A stretch of 64,000 bases of DNA from Palsa-506 sp963836355 (GTDB lineage: Bacteria; Actinomycetota; Actinomycetes; Streptosporangiales; Streptosporangiaceae), in the NCBI GenBank assembly GCA_963836355.1, contig CAWIJO010000009.1, forward strand, positions 124,001-188,000, in the 5' to 3' direction. Made by a program: the position numbers and the translations under genes. Positions 16,988 through 25,347 of this stretch are shown here, piece after piece. The number at the start of each line of letters is the position of its first letter. Positions within the stretch are counted from its first letter, which is position 1. Below the pieces are notes generated by a model that searched no databases, had not been told where the DNA came from, and saw only the letters and a list, made by a program, of their open reading frames with translations.

Positions 16988-18190
16988 TCAGCCGAGCGCT
17001 GAGCGGAGGTCCTCAAGCAGGTCGTCGCCGCTCTCAATGCCGACGGAGAGCCGGACCAGGTCAGCGGGGACCTCCAGGGCCGAGCCAGCCACCGACGCAT
17101 GCGTCATCCGGCCTGGGTGCTCGATCAGCGACTCCACCCCTCCGAGCGACTCGCCGAGCGTGAACAGGCGGGTCCGGCCGCAGACCGCCACCGCTGCCGC
17201 CTCCCCGCCGCGGACTCGCATCGATACGATCCCGCCGAACCCCCGCATCTGCTTGGCCGCCGTCTCGTGGCCAGGATGGGAAGCCAGGCCGGGGTAGAAC
17301 ACCTCGGCGACCGCCGGATGGCTGCTGAGCATGTCGGCGACCCGGCCCGCGTTCTGGCAGTGCCGGTCCATCCGGACGCCGAGGGTCCGCACGCCGCGCA
17401 GCGTCAGCCAGGCGTCGAACGGCCCGCCCGCCGAGCCCGTCGCGTTCTGCGTGAAGGCGAGCCGCTCGCCCAGGCCGGCGTCGGTGACCACCAGCGCGCC
17501 GCCCACCACGTCCGAGTGCCCGCCGATGTACTTGGTGGTCGAGTGCACGACGACGTCAGCACCGAGCGCCAGCGGCTGCTGCAGGTACGGCGACGCGAAC
17601 GTGCTGTCCACGACCAGCAGCGCGCCAGCCGCATGCGCGATCTCGGCGATCGCGGTGATGTCAGCGATGGACAGCAGCGGGTTGGTCGGCGTCTCCAGCC
17701 AGACGACCTGCGCAGGCTTTTCCCGCAAAGCATTTGAAACGGCTGCAGCGTCGGAGACGGGGACGGGCTGGTAACTGACGCCCCACGACTGGAAAACCTT
17801 GTCGAGCAGGCGGTAGGTGCCCCCGTAGGCATCATGCGGGATGAGCACATGATCCCCGGGCCTGATCGCGGTGCGGAGCAGGCAGTCCTCGGCTGCCATC
17901 CCCGATGCGAACGCCAGCGCGCGGGTCCCGCCCTCCAGCGCGGCCAGGCACTCCTCCAGGCCGCCCCTGGTCGGGTTCGCCGTCCTGGAGTACTCATAGC
18001 CCTCGACCCAGCGGGCCGGGCCGGTACCGCCGCCCGCGCCAAGGCCGCTGCCACGCAGCCCGCCGACCCCGTCCTGCTTGTAAGTGGACACCTGGTAGAT
18101 CGGCGGGATCACCGCTCCGGTCACCGCGTCGGGCTGCTGCCCGGCGTGGATCGCGAGGGTATCGAATCCGTCCGTGCGCTGCGTCTGCAT
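16988..18190 (-). CDS. metB: Cystathionine gamma-synthase (Cys/Met metabolism PLP enzyme)
   Basis: 400 residues. ATG at 18190 gives the family N-terminus GFDTLAIHAGQQPDAVTGAVIPPIYQVSTY; an upstream open frame lacks similarity. YSRTxNPTR (here EYSRTANPTRGGLEE) binds PLP phosphate from the partner subunit, and the Schiff-base lysine lies in VHSTTKYIGGHSDVVGG. The enzyme joins cysteine to an activated homoserine to form cystathionine; its place directly downstream of the cystathionine beta-synthase gene suggests transsulfuration in either direction. A gamma-lyase activity cannot be excluded by sequence. A Gly-rich insertion (GLGAGGGT) at about 45-55 is unusual. Confidence 0.92.
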   Translation of the reverse strand: MQTQRTDGFDTLAIHAGQQPDAVTGAVIPPIYQVSTYKQDGVGGLRGSGLGAGGGTGPARWVEGYEYSRTANPTRGGLEECLAALEGGTRALAFASGMAAEDCLLRTAIRPGDHVLIPHDAYGGTYRLLDKVFQSWGVSYQPVPVSDAAAVSNALREKPAQVVWLETPTNPLLSIADITAIAEIAHAAGALLVVDSTFASPYLQQPLALGADVVVHSTTKYIGGHSDVVGGALVVTDAGLGERLAFTQNATGSAGGPFDAWLTLRGVRTLGVRMDRHCQNAGRVADMLSSHPAVAEVFYPGLASHPGHETAAKQMRGFGGIVSMRVRGGEAAAVAVCGRTRLFTLGESLGGVESLIEHPGRMTHASVAGSALEVPADLVRLSVGIESGDDLLEDLRSALG

Positions 18191-18406
18191 GCCGTAGTCA
18201 CTTTGCCTAGGTAAATGTCCGGCCCCGGCAACGTGCCCGGTGCCCCGTCCTGCCGCGGCTCCGCCGATCCGGGCGTGCGCCCGTGCCGCTGCGGCCCGAC
18301 GACCTGCCAACCTTAGGCCGTCAGCCGGTGCCCGCGGACACGAATGTCAGCACATCCCGGCGGGCAGTCATTCCCGCCGGCCTGCCCAGGCCGGTCTCCG
18401 CCGCCG

Positions 18407-19798
18407 TCACCCGGCTCCGGCGGACAGGAAGGTCAGCACGTCCTGCCTGGTGATCATCGCGGCGGGCTTGCCGTCGACGAGCACCACGGCCGCCCCGGCC
18501 TTCTCCATCGCCGCGACCGCCGAGCTAACTGGCTCACCGGAGCCAACCATCGGCAGCGGGGACGACATGTGATCGCCGAGCGGATCGTCCGGCCGGGCCC
18601 GGCCGGACAGCAGCGCGTCGAGCAGATCCCGCTCCACGATCGAGCCGGTCACCTCAGCGGCCATCACGGGGGGCTCCTGCTTCATCACCGGAAGCTGCGA
18701 GACGTTGTACTCCCGCAGGGTCTCGATCGCTACCCGGACGGTCTCATCCGGATGCGCGTGCACGAACTCTGGCAGGCCGCTCTGCTTCCTGGCCAGCACG
18801 TCCTCGATTCTCGGCTCCGCGGTCTCGGAGGAGAGGAAGCCGTAGTCGGCCATCCACTCGTCGTTGAAGATCTTCGACAGGTAACCGCGGCCGCCGTCGG
18901 GCAGCAGGACCACGATCACGTCGTCCGGCGATGCCGTCGCGGCCACCCGCAATGCGGCAACCACGGCCAGCCCGCACGAGCCGCCGGTGAGCAGCGCCTC
19001 CTCGCGCGCCAGCCGGCGCGTCATCTGGAACGACTGGGCGTCGCTGATCGCGATGACCTGATCGCAGATGGTCCTGTCATAGGTTTCCGGCCAGATGTCC
19101 TCGCCGACGCCCTCGACCAGGTAGGGACGGCCGGACCCGCCGGAATAGACGGATCCCTCCGGATCCGCGCCGATCACCTGCACCCGGCCGCCGGACTTGT
19201 CTTTCAGGAACCGGCAGGCGCCCGATATCGTGCCGCCGGTGCCGATCCCGGCCACGAAGTGCGTGACCCTGCCATCGGTCTGCGCCCAGATCTCCGGGCC
19301 GGTGGACTGATAGTGCGAGGCGGGGTTCTCCGGGTTGGCATACTGATCGGGCTTCCAGCCGCCGGGGGTCTCGGCGGCCAGTCGGTCCGACACCGAGTAA
19401 TAGGAGTCCGGATGCCCCGGCGAGACCGTGGTCGGGCACACGACCACCTCCGCGCCGTAGGCGCGCAGCACGCCGATCTTGTCCTGGCCTACCTTGTCCG
19501 GGCAGACGAACAGGCACCGGTACCCCTTCTCCGCGGCGACGATGGCCAGTCCTACTCCGGTGTTGCCGGATGTCGGCTCGATGATGGTGCCGCCGGGCTG
19601 GAGCGCGCCGGACGCCTCGGCCGCTGCCACCATGCGCAGCGCGATCCGGTCCTTCACCGAGCCGCCGGGGTTGAAGTACTCGATCTTGGCCAGCACGTCA
19701 GGAGCCTGGCCGCTGCTGCCTAGCCCGCGGGTGACCTTACGCAGCCTGACCAGCGGGGTGTTCCCCATCAGCTCGATCAGGGAATCGTGAACCTGCAT
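18407..19798 (-). CDS. cbs: Cystathionine beta-synthase with CBS-domain pair
   Basis: 463 residues. The catalytic half is fold-type II: Lys49 in NPGGSVKDRIA, TSGNTGVGLA for substrate binding, and GTGGTISG as the phosphate loop. The C-terminal ~130 residues form a Bateman pair (VIETL-type NVSQLPVMKQE..., and DGKPAAMITRQDVLTFL), as in cystathionine beta-synthases and absent from most cysteine synthases. It condenses serine and homocysteine to cystathionine and lies upstream of metB on the same strand with a 216-base gap. ATG at 19798 follows AAGGTGG. The Bateman pair implies adenosyl-ligand control, by family knowledge. Confidence 0.93.
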   Translation of the reverse strand: MQVHDSLIELMGNTPLVRLRKVTRGLGSSGQAPDVLAKIEYFNPGGSVKDRIALRMVAAAEASGALQPGGTIIEPTSGNTGVGLAIVAAEKGYRCLFVCPDKVGQDKIGVLRAYGAEVVVCPTTVSPGHPDSYYSVSDRLAAETPGGWKPDQYANPENPASHYQSTGPEIWAQTDGRVTHFVAGIGTGGTISGACRFLKDKSGGRVQVIGADPEGSVYSGGSGRPYLVEGVGEDIWPETYDRTICDQVIAISDAQSFQMTRRLAREEALLTGGSCGLAVVAALRVAATASPDDVIVVLLPDGGRGYLSKIFNDEWMADYGFLSSETAEPRIEDVLARKQSGLPEFVHAHPDETVRVAIETLREYNVSQLPVMKQEPPVMAAEVTGSIVERDLLDALLSGRARPDDPLGDHMSSPLPMVGSGEPVSSAVAAMEKAGAAVVLVDGKPAAMITRQDVLTFLSAGAG

Positions 19799-19899
19799 CG
19801 GAAACCACCTTGATCTCGGTGCAGACGACGGTATCCCAAGCTGCCCCGCGGCTGAAGTTGCCGGCCGCCGACGCGCCAGTCACCGGGCGCTGGCCACCG

Positions 19900-19989
19900 C
19901 TACCGGCTGAGCACTCCGGTCACGGCCAGGGTGACCACCACGCCGATCACGATCAGCCCTGGCTTCCTTTCATCACCGCCACCGGCCAT
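19900..19989 (-). CDS. Possible 29-residue single-pass membrane peptide
   Basis: In the 333-base gap between cbs and the thioredoxin gene, the minus strand encodes MAGGGDERKPG followed by a clean hydrophobic run LIVIGVVVTLAVTGVL and a final basic residue, ATG to TAG. The charge layout suits a small inner-membrane peptide. There is no good ribosome-binding site. The rest of 19799-20131 shows only the promoters to be expected there. Confidence 0.3.
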   Translation of the reverse strand: MAGGGDERKPGLIVIGVVVTLAVTGVLSR

Positions 19990-20131
19990 CTCTGGCAGTT
20001 GCCGCCAGCCTAGCGCCGGCCAGCCGGCTCCCGGACGCCGCGGAATAGCCGAGACGGACTCACAGTTATGCGCCGCCGGGTATTCGGATAATGCTCCCGG
20101 GGTGATGCCCGGTGCGGCTAGGAGGCATGAC

Positions 20132-20515
20132 ATGGCGACGGTGGAGCTAACCAGAGACAACTTCAACGCGATCACCGGCGGGGACGGCCTGGTGCTCGTC
20201 GACTTCTGGGCGTCGTGGTGCGGGCCGTGCCGCTCATTCGGCCCAGTCTTCGAGCGGGCATCGGGGCAGCATCCGGACGCGGTCTTCGGCAAGGTGGACA
20301 CCGAGGCGCAGCCGGAGCTGGCCGGCGCATTCGGCATCTCCTCGATCCCGACGCTGCTGGTGATCCGCGACCGCGTGGTCTTGTACGCGCAGCCGGGTGC
20401 ACTGCCGGCGGCGGCCCTGGAGGAGCTGATCAGCAAGGCCCGGGAGCTGGACATGGACGCGGTCCGGGCCGGCCTCCCGGACAGCGGCGAGGCCGCCACG
20501 GCCGACAGCGCGTGA
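20132..20515 (+). CDS. trxA: Thioredoxin
   Basis: 127 residues: a thioredoxin fold of normal length plus a ~20-residue C-terminal tail (GLPDSGEAATADSA). The active site is FWASWCGPCRSF with Cys30 and Cys33, and the cis-proline loop is SSIPTLLVI. There is no signal peptide, so it is cytoplasmic. AGGAGG stands before ATG 20132 at ideal spacing. It is monocistronic by position. The residue before the cis-proline and the CGPC centre suit a general disulfide reductant. In this mycothiol producer it would draw electrons from a thioredoxin reductase encoded elsewhere. Confidence 0.95.
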   Translation: MATVELTRDNFNAITGGDGLVLVDFWASWCGPCRSFGPVFERASGQHPDAVFGKVDTEAQPELAGAFGISSIPTLLVIRDRVVLYAQPGALPAAALEELISKARELDMDAVRAGLPDSGEAATADSA

Positions 20516-20868
20516 GGCTTCCGGGGCTCGTGGAGCCCGTAGGGCGCGAGCATGCAGGCGCCCGAGGCGGCCGGGCCCGCAAAGGGTATTAGCCTCGGCC
20601 TTTCATGCCGTCCTTGGCGGGCGTCATCGCCGGGCCGCTCTCGCGACCACACCCACGGCCGCGACGCCGCGACTTTCCAGATCGCCGCGTCCGGGATTCG
20701 TAGGACGCCGGAGCAGCCGCCCCGCAACGCCTTCGCGGCCGACTTCAGCGGCCTGGCGCTGGCTCAGCGCCGCCGTCGACGCCGGCGCCGATGACGCCGT
20801 GGATGAGAAGTCTCGCGTCAGCGCCTCACGGTACGCGTCTGTGCACATGGCAGCGATCGGCGGGCGGC
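20516..20868. other. Gap with no supported gene
   Basis: A short hairpin (GGGCTC GTG GAGCCC) just after the thioredoxin stop may end that transcript. The remaining 300 bases contain only repetitive Arg/Ala/Ser-coding frames with no homology that I recognise. Confidence 0.5.
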
Positions 20869-21279
20869 TCAGCGCAGTTCCTGGATGCGGACCAGGTTGC
20901 CCGCGGGATCGCGGAAGGCGCAGTCGCGAATCCCGTACGGCTGCTCGACCGGCTCCTGGACGACCTCGGCGTCGCTGGCCTGCAGCCGCTCGAAGGTGCC
21001 GTCGAGATCCTTGGTGGCCAGGAGGATCCAGCCGTAGGTGCCCTTGGCCATCATCTCGGCGATGGTGCGGCGCTCGTCGTCGGTGATGCCGGGGTCGGTG
21101 ACCGGCGGCGCCAGCAGGATGGACGTGCTGGGCTGGCCGGCCGGGCCGACCGTGATCCAGCGCATCTTGCCCTTTCCGACATCGTTGCGGACCTCGAAGC
21201 CGAGGGCGTCGCGATAGAAGGCCAGGGAGGCGTCCGGGTCGTCGTGCGGGAGGAAGCTCGCGTGAATGGTGATGTCCAT
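20869..21279 (-). CDS. VOC (glyoxalase/bleomycin-resistance) family protein
   Basis: 136 residues with the paired beta-alpha-beta-beta-beta modules of the vicinal-oxygen-chelate fold: HASFLPHDDPDASLAFYRDALGFEV at the N-terminus, and YGIRDCAFRDPAGNLVRIQEL at the end, where the usual metal-site glutamate is expected (QEL). ATG at 21279 is chosen because it opens directly into the first strand. It lies six bases from an AraC-type regulator gene on the same strand. This AraC-VOC pairing recurs in actinomycetes; substrate unknown. Confidence 0.88.
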   Translation of the reverse strand: MDITIHASFLPHDDPDASLAFYRDALGFEVRNDVGKGKMRWITVGPAGQPSTSILLAPPVTDPGITDDERRTIAEMMAKGTYGWILLATKDLDGTFERLQASDAEVVQEPVEQPYGIRDCAFRDPAGNLVRIQELR

Positions 21280-21284
21280 GCCGG

Positions 21285-21635
21285 TCAGGCTAGCTGCGGC
21301 TCGGTGACCGGCGCTTCTCGATTCCTGATCGGTCTGGTCACCTGCTTCGCCAAGCACGGCGGCATCCCCGCCGTCGCGCGAGCTTCCTGGCTCCGGTAGG
21401 TGCTGGGCGGCATGCCGACCAGTTCGGTGAAGCGAGTGCTGAAGGTGCCCAGCGACGCGCAGCCGACCGCGAAGCAGACCTCGGTGACGCTGAGGTCGCC
21501 ACGGCGCAGCAGCGCCATCGCGCGCTCGATCCGCCGCGTCATCAGGTAGCTGTACGGCGACTCGCCGTAGGCGAGCTTGAACTCACGGCTGAGGTGCCCG
21601 GCCGACACGTGCGCGCCGCGGGCGAGCGCCTCCAC
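21285..21635 (-). CDS. AraC-family HTH regulator, start uncertain
   Basis: The double helix-turn-helix of AraC proteins is complete: SAGHLSREFKLAYGESPYSYLM, RRIERAMALLRRGDLSVTEVCFAVG, SLGTFSTRFTELVGMPPSTYR. GTG at 21635 is the first usable start, but the same frame extends upstream to 21731 with convincing family sequence (HLRDLARLRRVRDRIDREYAQPLDVEAL) before a TGA at 21732-21734 and without any ATG, GTG or TTG. So either a CTG start is used, or bases are wrong or lost here, as in other genes of this window. It precedes the VOC gene and probably controls it. No effector-binding domain is present. Confidence 0.82.
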   Translation of the reverse strand: MEALARGAHVSAGHLSREFKLAYGESPYSYLMTRRIERAMALLRRGDLSVTEVCFAVGCASLGTFSTRFTELVGMPPSTYRSQEARATAGMPPCLAKQVTRPIRNREAPVTEPQLA

Positions 21636-21904
21636 ATCCAGCGGCTGCGCGTACTCCCGGTCGATCCGGTCCCGGACGCGGCGCAGCCGCGCGAGGTCGC
21701 GCAGGTGCTGCGCCGAGGCGGATTCTGCTGGTCACACGCAAGATCGTACCTCGCGCCACAGTCGATGCCGAGGCCCGTGTCGTGGTCGAGCCGCGGACTT
21801 CGCCCGCGCCCTGGACGCCGACTCTGTCGCCCGCACCGCCTACGACCGCCTGTCCTCCCGCGCGAACCCGTCCGGGTCGGTGAAGGGCCCGGCATCGCTG
21901 CCAA

Positions 21905-22114
21905 TCATGGGCCGGGCCGCTGGTCTTCGCGGGTGACGAACGTCCCGCGGCCCACGATGGTGATGATCAGCCCTCGCTCCCGCAAGACCGCCGTCGCACG
22001 CCGGATCGTGTCGTAGGCAACGCCGTACTCGGACGCAAGGTCTCGTTCGGCTCGCAGGCGAGCGCCCGGTGCCAGCTCCCCGGAGGCGATGCGCGCCGCG
22101 ATGTGATCGGCCAC
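21905..22114 (-). CDS. GntR-type winged-helix domain, short or fragmentary
   Basis: The frame reads VADHIAARIASGELAPGARL, RAERDLASEYGVAYDTIRRA, LRERGLIITIVGRGTFV: a full GntR DNA-binding domain ending ~8 residues later. GTG at 22114 is the minimal start; the frame is open to 22426 but its upstream part is not convincing. Stand-alone GntR domains of ~70 residues occur on actinobacterial plasmids and integrative elements, so it may be intact or a remnant. The surroundings (21740-22540) hold only broken-looking frames on both strands, including a possible short plus-strand peptide KADTPDELAEWVDHREAHT near 22202. Confidence 0.65.
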   Translation of the reverse strand: MADHIAARIASGELAPGARLRAERDLASEYGVAYDTIRRATAVLRERGLIITIVGRGTFVTREDQRPGP

Positions 22115-22546
22115 CCGGTACGTGCTGCAAGGCGGCTTCGATGGATTCGGCTTCGCCTGCTGGCGGCGCAGCGGTGCGGGCAGGCCATCCGGCCATCCGA
22201 TGAAGGCCGACACGCCGGACGAGCTGGCCGAGTGGGTCGACCACCGAGAGGCGCACACAAGCGAAGCGCCCCGCCAGCCGTAGCTGGCGGGCGCTCGCAG
22301 CGCAGAACCGATGCCGATTTCCACCCGCCGATGCGCTGATAGGCGTTGCCCGACTAGGTAGTCGATCACAAGCAATGGCCGACTACCTGGCCGAGCTGCC
22401 TGCGCGACCGGGGCTACCCGGCGCATTCAAGCGGAAAGACGAGCTATGCGCTCGCTCGGCGGTCTCGCCACGGCGCGCTGAGTCGGGAGAGCCGTCCCGG
22501 CCGCCAGAGGTATTCTGCGGTTAACCATCGATCCCAGGGAGCTGTA

Positions 22547-23767
22547 ATGCCCGAGGCAGTTATCGTCGCCACCGCCCGCTCGCCCATTGGCAGGGCCTTC
22601 AAGGGGTCGATGGGCAACATCCGCCCGGATGACCTGACCGTGGCGATGATCCGTGCGGCGCTGGCCAAGGTACCGCAGCTCGACCCGGCCGACATCGACG
22701 ACCTGATGCTCGGCTGCGGCCTGCCCGGCGGCGAGCAAGGCTACAACATGGCCCGCGTCGTCGCGGTCATGCTCGGCTATGACAGCCTGCCGGGGACGAC
22801 GATCACCAGGTACTGCTCTTCCTCACTGCAGACTACCCGGATGGCCTTCCACGCGATCAAGGCCGGCGAGGGCGAGGCGTTCATTTCCGCCGGAGTGGAA
22901 TGCGTGAGCCGACTCGCCAAGGGCAGCAGCGACACCTGGCCGGACACCAAGAACCCGGTGTTCGCCGCCGCCGAGGAACGGACGGCTCAGCTGGCCAAGG
23001 GGGGCGGGGAGGTCTGGCATGATCCGCGGCAGGATGCGGCGATCCCCGATGTCTACCTGGCGATGGGCGAGACCGCGGAGAACGTCGCCAAGCTGCGCGG
23101 GATCACCCGCGCCGCGCAGGACGAATTCGGGGTGCGGTCGCAGAACCTGGCCGAGAAGGCGCTGGCCGACGGATTCTGGCAGCGGGACATCACCCCGGTG
23201 ACGCTGCCGGACGGCTCGGTCGTGGCGGCGGACGACGGGCCGCGGGCCGGGACGACGCTGGACAAGGTAGCCACGCTGAAGCCGGTGTTCCGGCCGGACG
23301 GCACCGTGACGGCCGGCAACTGCTGCCCGCTCAACGACGGCGCCGCAGCCATCGTCGTGATGAGCGACCGGAAGGCCGCCGAGCTCGGCATCACGCCGCT
23401 GGCCAGGATCGTGGCCACCGGTGTGACCGCGCTGTCGCCGGAGATCATGGGTCTGGGCCCGGTGCAGGCATCCCGCCGCGCGCTCGCCAGGGCCGGGATG
23501 AGCATCGAGGACATCGACCTGGTCGAGATCAACGAGGCCTTCGCCGCCCAGGTGATCCCCTCTTACACCGAACTCGGCATCGACATCAACAAGCTGAACG
23601 TCAACGGCGGCGCGATCGCCGTCGGCCACCCATTCGGCATGACCGGCGCCCGCATCGCCTCGACGATCATCAACAGCCTGCAGTTCCACGACAAGACCTT
23701 CGGGCTGGAGACCATGTGCGTCGGCGGCGGTCAGGGCATGGCGATGATCTTCGAGCGGCTCTCCTAG
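22547..23767 (+). CDS. fadA: Acetyl-CoA acyltransferase (thiolase)
   Basis: 406 residues. Cys90 in TITRYCSSSLQ is the acyl-carrying nucleophile; GGAIAVGHPFGMTGAR provides the activating histidine and CVGGGQGMAMIFE the second cysteine. NEAFAAQ is also present, so all four thiolase signatures are intact. It cleaves 3-ketoacyl-CoA in beta-oxidation or runs in the synthetic direction; no fadB-type gene is adjacent, so chain-length preference is unknown. ATG at 22547 follows CAGGGAG. A strong hairpin just beyond the stop (23793-23839) marks the transcript end. Confidence 0.95.
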   Translation: MPEAVIVATARSPIGRAFKGSMGNIRPDDLTVAMIRAALAKVPQLDPADIDDLMLGCGLPGGEQGYNMARVVAVMLGYDSLPGTTITRYCSSSLQTTRMAFHAIKAGEGEAFISAGVECVSRLAKGSSDTWPDTKNPVFAAAEERTAQLAKGGGEVWHDPRQDAAIPDVYLAMGETAENVAKLRGITRAAQDEFGVRSQNLAEKALADGFWQRDITPVTLPDGSVVAADDGPRAGTTLDKVATLKPVFRPDGTVTAGNCCPLNDGAAAIVVMSDRKAAELGITPLARIVATGVTALSPEIMGLGPVQASRRALARAGMSIEDIDLVEINEAFAAQVIPSYTELGIDINKLNVNGGAIAVGHPFGMTGARIASTIINSLQFHDKTFGLETMCVGGGQGMAMIFERLS

Positions 23768-23792
23768 GCGCCGCGGCGGGGCCTGCTTCGGC

Positions 23793-23839
23793 ACCTGCCG
23801 CCAGCTGCCGCCAGCCCCCCGCGGCAGCTGGCGGCAGGT
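23793..23839 (+). terminator. Perfect 19-bp hairpin after the thiolase gene
   Basis: Positions 23793-23811 (ACCTGCCGCCAGCTGCCGC) and 23821-23839 are exact complements around a nine-base loop, 26 bases after the thiolase stop. No T-run follows, as is common for actinobacterial terminators. The position supports termination; the symmetry would work on both strands. Confidence 0.75.
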
Positions 23840-24013
23840 CGTCCGGGCTGCCTCGCGACCGCTTCCGGGCCAGCTTCTACGGGCTTTCTGCCGCCGGCGG
23901 CAGGGGAACTTGGCGGTCAAACCGGAAAGCTGGCCGTTGGGGCTTGTCAGACGCCCGAGCGTGGTGCAGTGTCGGCAGCAAGAGGAGATCGGCCCTGGAG
24001 GTGCCCCTTGTCA

Positions 24014-24241
24014 ATGACCCACTCTCCGGAGATGCACAGGAATCTCATCGCGCGCATCCCGATCGTCACAGGACGAGACCTCCGTGAGTGGTTCAGAAGA
24101 CTCGAATCAGGCCCATCCTTCTTGCGCTGCGAGGAACGTGCGTACTGGCTGGCTGATGAGCACGGCCTGACGCACGGCTACGCGAGCGCCATCGTGCACG
24201 AGTACGCACTCCAGCGCCAGAGCAGGCTCAGCAGCGCCTGA
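24014..24241 (+). CDS. DUF4287 family protein
   Basis: 75 residues from ATG 24014, which is preceded by CTGGAGGTG at good spacing; the frame is open further upstream but without similarity. The sequence SPEMHRNLIARIPIVTGRD, FLRCEERAYWLADEHGLTHG and YASAIVHEY matches the DUF4287 family closely. Function unknown. Its stop is one base before the start of the flavin-type oxidoreductase gene, so the pair is probably translationally coupled. Confidence 0.85.
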   Translation: MTHSPEMHRNLIARIPIVTGRDLREWFRRLESGPSFLRCEERAYWLADEHGLTHGYASAIVHEYALQRQSRLSSA

Positions 24242-24242
24242 C

Positions 24243-24653
24243 GTGGATCTGGACGCTGCTCGCGATTTCCTGCGCGTCCATCACCGGGCAGTGCTCGCGA
24301 CCTCGCGAGCCGACGGGCGGCCACAGCTATCCCCGGTGATGGTCGCGCTGGACGACGATGGCCGGGTGCTGATCAGCACCCGGGAGACCGCGATCAAGAC
24401 GCGCAACCTGCGGCGTGATCCCCGGGCATCGCTGTGCGTGCTGAACGACGGCTTCTATGGCGATTGGATCCAGGCGGAGGGTACCGCGGAGATCGTTCCG
24501 CTGCCCGACGCGATGGAGATCCTGGTCAGTTACTACCGGATCGTCGCGGGCGAGCACCCGGACTGGGCCGACTACCGTGCGGCCATGGAACGCGACCGCC
24601 GGGTGATCGCGCGGATAACCCTGACGCGGGCCGGACCAGACATCAGCGGCTGA
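24243..24653 (+). CDS. PPOX-class F420/FMN-dependent oxidoreductase-like protein
   Basis: 136 residues of the split-barrel flavin-binding fold: FLRVHHRAVLATSRADGRPQ, SPVMVALDDDGRVLISTRE, KTRNLRRDPRASLCVLND and GDWIQAEGTAEIV are the consecutive strands of the PPOX/pyridoxamine-oxidase-like family. The K-x-R-N-L-R-R-D segment is the phosphate-contacting region in F420-dependent members, which are abundant in actinomycetes. Cofactor choice and substrate are not settled by sequence. GTG at 24243 begins one base after the DUF4287 stop. A hairpin with T-run follows. Confidence 0.88.
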   Translation: MDLDAARDFLRVHHRAVLATSRADGRPQLSPVMVALDDDGRVLISTRETAIKTRNLRRDPRASLCVLNDGFYGDWIQAEGTAEIVPLPDAMEILVSYYRIVAGEHPDWADYRAAMERDRRVIARITLTRAGPDISG

Positions 24654-24663
24654 CCCGGCGCTT

Positions 24664-24727
24664 CCGCCTGGCCCGGGCCTCGAACCGGGCGCGGACTTGG
24701 CCAGGCGGAGGCCAGGCGGCCTTTTTC
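24664..24727 (+). terminator. Hairpin and T-run after the PPOX gene
   Basis: CCGCCTGGCC at 24664-24673 can pair with either of two GGCCAGGCGG copies (24699-24708, 24710-24719), and the second is followed by CCTTTTT. This is a good intrinsic terminator for the DUF4287-PPOX transcript. Confidence 0.75.
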
Positions 24728-24799
24728 CGGGCGCGGCCTTGCCCGGCCGCCGCGGCGAGCGAACCTGGCCCTCGGCCGGGTGCGGCGTAGCCCGCACGC

Positions 24800-25095
24800 C
24801 CGGCACGGTAGTCGCCCCTCAGCCAGTACGTCTTAACGATTACTTAACGGATGCTATCGAGCCATTGTCTTATTGATACAAGATCACCTATGGCCGCCAA
24901 TCCAAGGTCGGTCCGACAGGCTGCCGCTTGCCCCGATACGCGAGCGACGGCGCTGCCGGTGATTGGCTAGCGGTTCAGCCATGTCAAGGCGATCAAGAAC
25001 GGCACCCTGGCCAGTGCGCTGCAACTAAGACATGGGCAGCGATTGAGAAAGATCAAACTGGCATCGCGGCGCGATGCCAGTTCTGACGTGCTACG
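24800..25095. other. AT-richer gene-free stretch
   Basis: Composition drops clearly below that of the neighbours (for example CTTAACGATTACTTAACG at 24831, then GTCTTATTGATACAAGATC). I find no open frame with known similarity. Together with the tRNA-like gene that follows it looks like foreign or decayed sequence, or a promoter-rich regulatory zone. Confidence 0.5.
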
Positions 25096-25169
25096 TACCC
25101 CCGGTCGGAGTCGAACCGACACTGGGGACCCTTTTAGGGGGCCGGCCTCTTCCTTTGGGCTACGGGGGC
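25096..25169 (-). tRNA. tRNA-like gene, identity uncertain (loop reads C-C-UAA-A-A)
   Basis: The minus strand folds as a class I tRNA of 74 nt: acceptor GCCCCCG/CGGGGGT, D arm GCC...GGC with AAAGGAAGA loop, T arm GTCGG-TTCGACT-CCGAC, discriminator A, no encoded CCA. The anticodon stem GGCCC/GGGTC closes a loop CCTAAAA. That places UAA at the anticodon and C, not U, at position 33, which is abnormal; a UAA tRNA-Leu should also have a long variable arm. Acceptor and overall length resemble actinobacterial tRNA-Arg(CCU). It may be a decayed tRNA-Arg or a miscalled base may hide the true anticodon. A second, poorer hairpin (GCACCG/CGGTGC) lies at 25273-25287. Confidence 0.5.
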
Positions 25170-25347
25170 TTCATGAGGATACCCCGAACTGTTCGGATAA
25201 ACGCACGAGCGGCGGATTAATATGGGCTGGATTCAAGGTCAGTATCACCTATTTAATTCCTTTCTTCGAGAGCACCGATACGGTGCGTAACCATTAGACT
25301 ACAAACATCTACGCTCCGTAAGCGGATCGCCGGAATCAGCGCGGACG

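Noticed and set aside
19900..20727. Long minus-strand frame across the thioredoxin gene
   Set aside because: It is antisense to thioredoxin; GC-rich DNA makes such shadow frames common. Only its last 29 codons are kept as a weak candidate.
25255..25320. Second full tRNA gene
   Set aside because: D-arm-like and hairpin parts are present, but no acceptor stem closes and no T arm can be formed.
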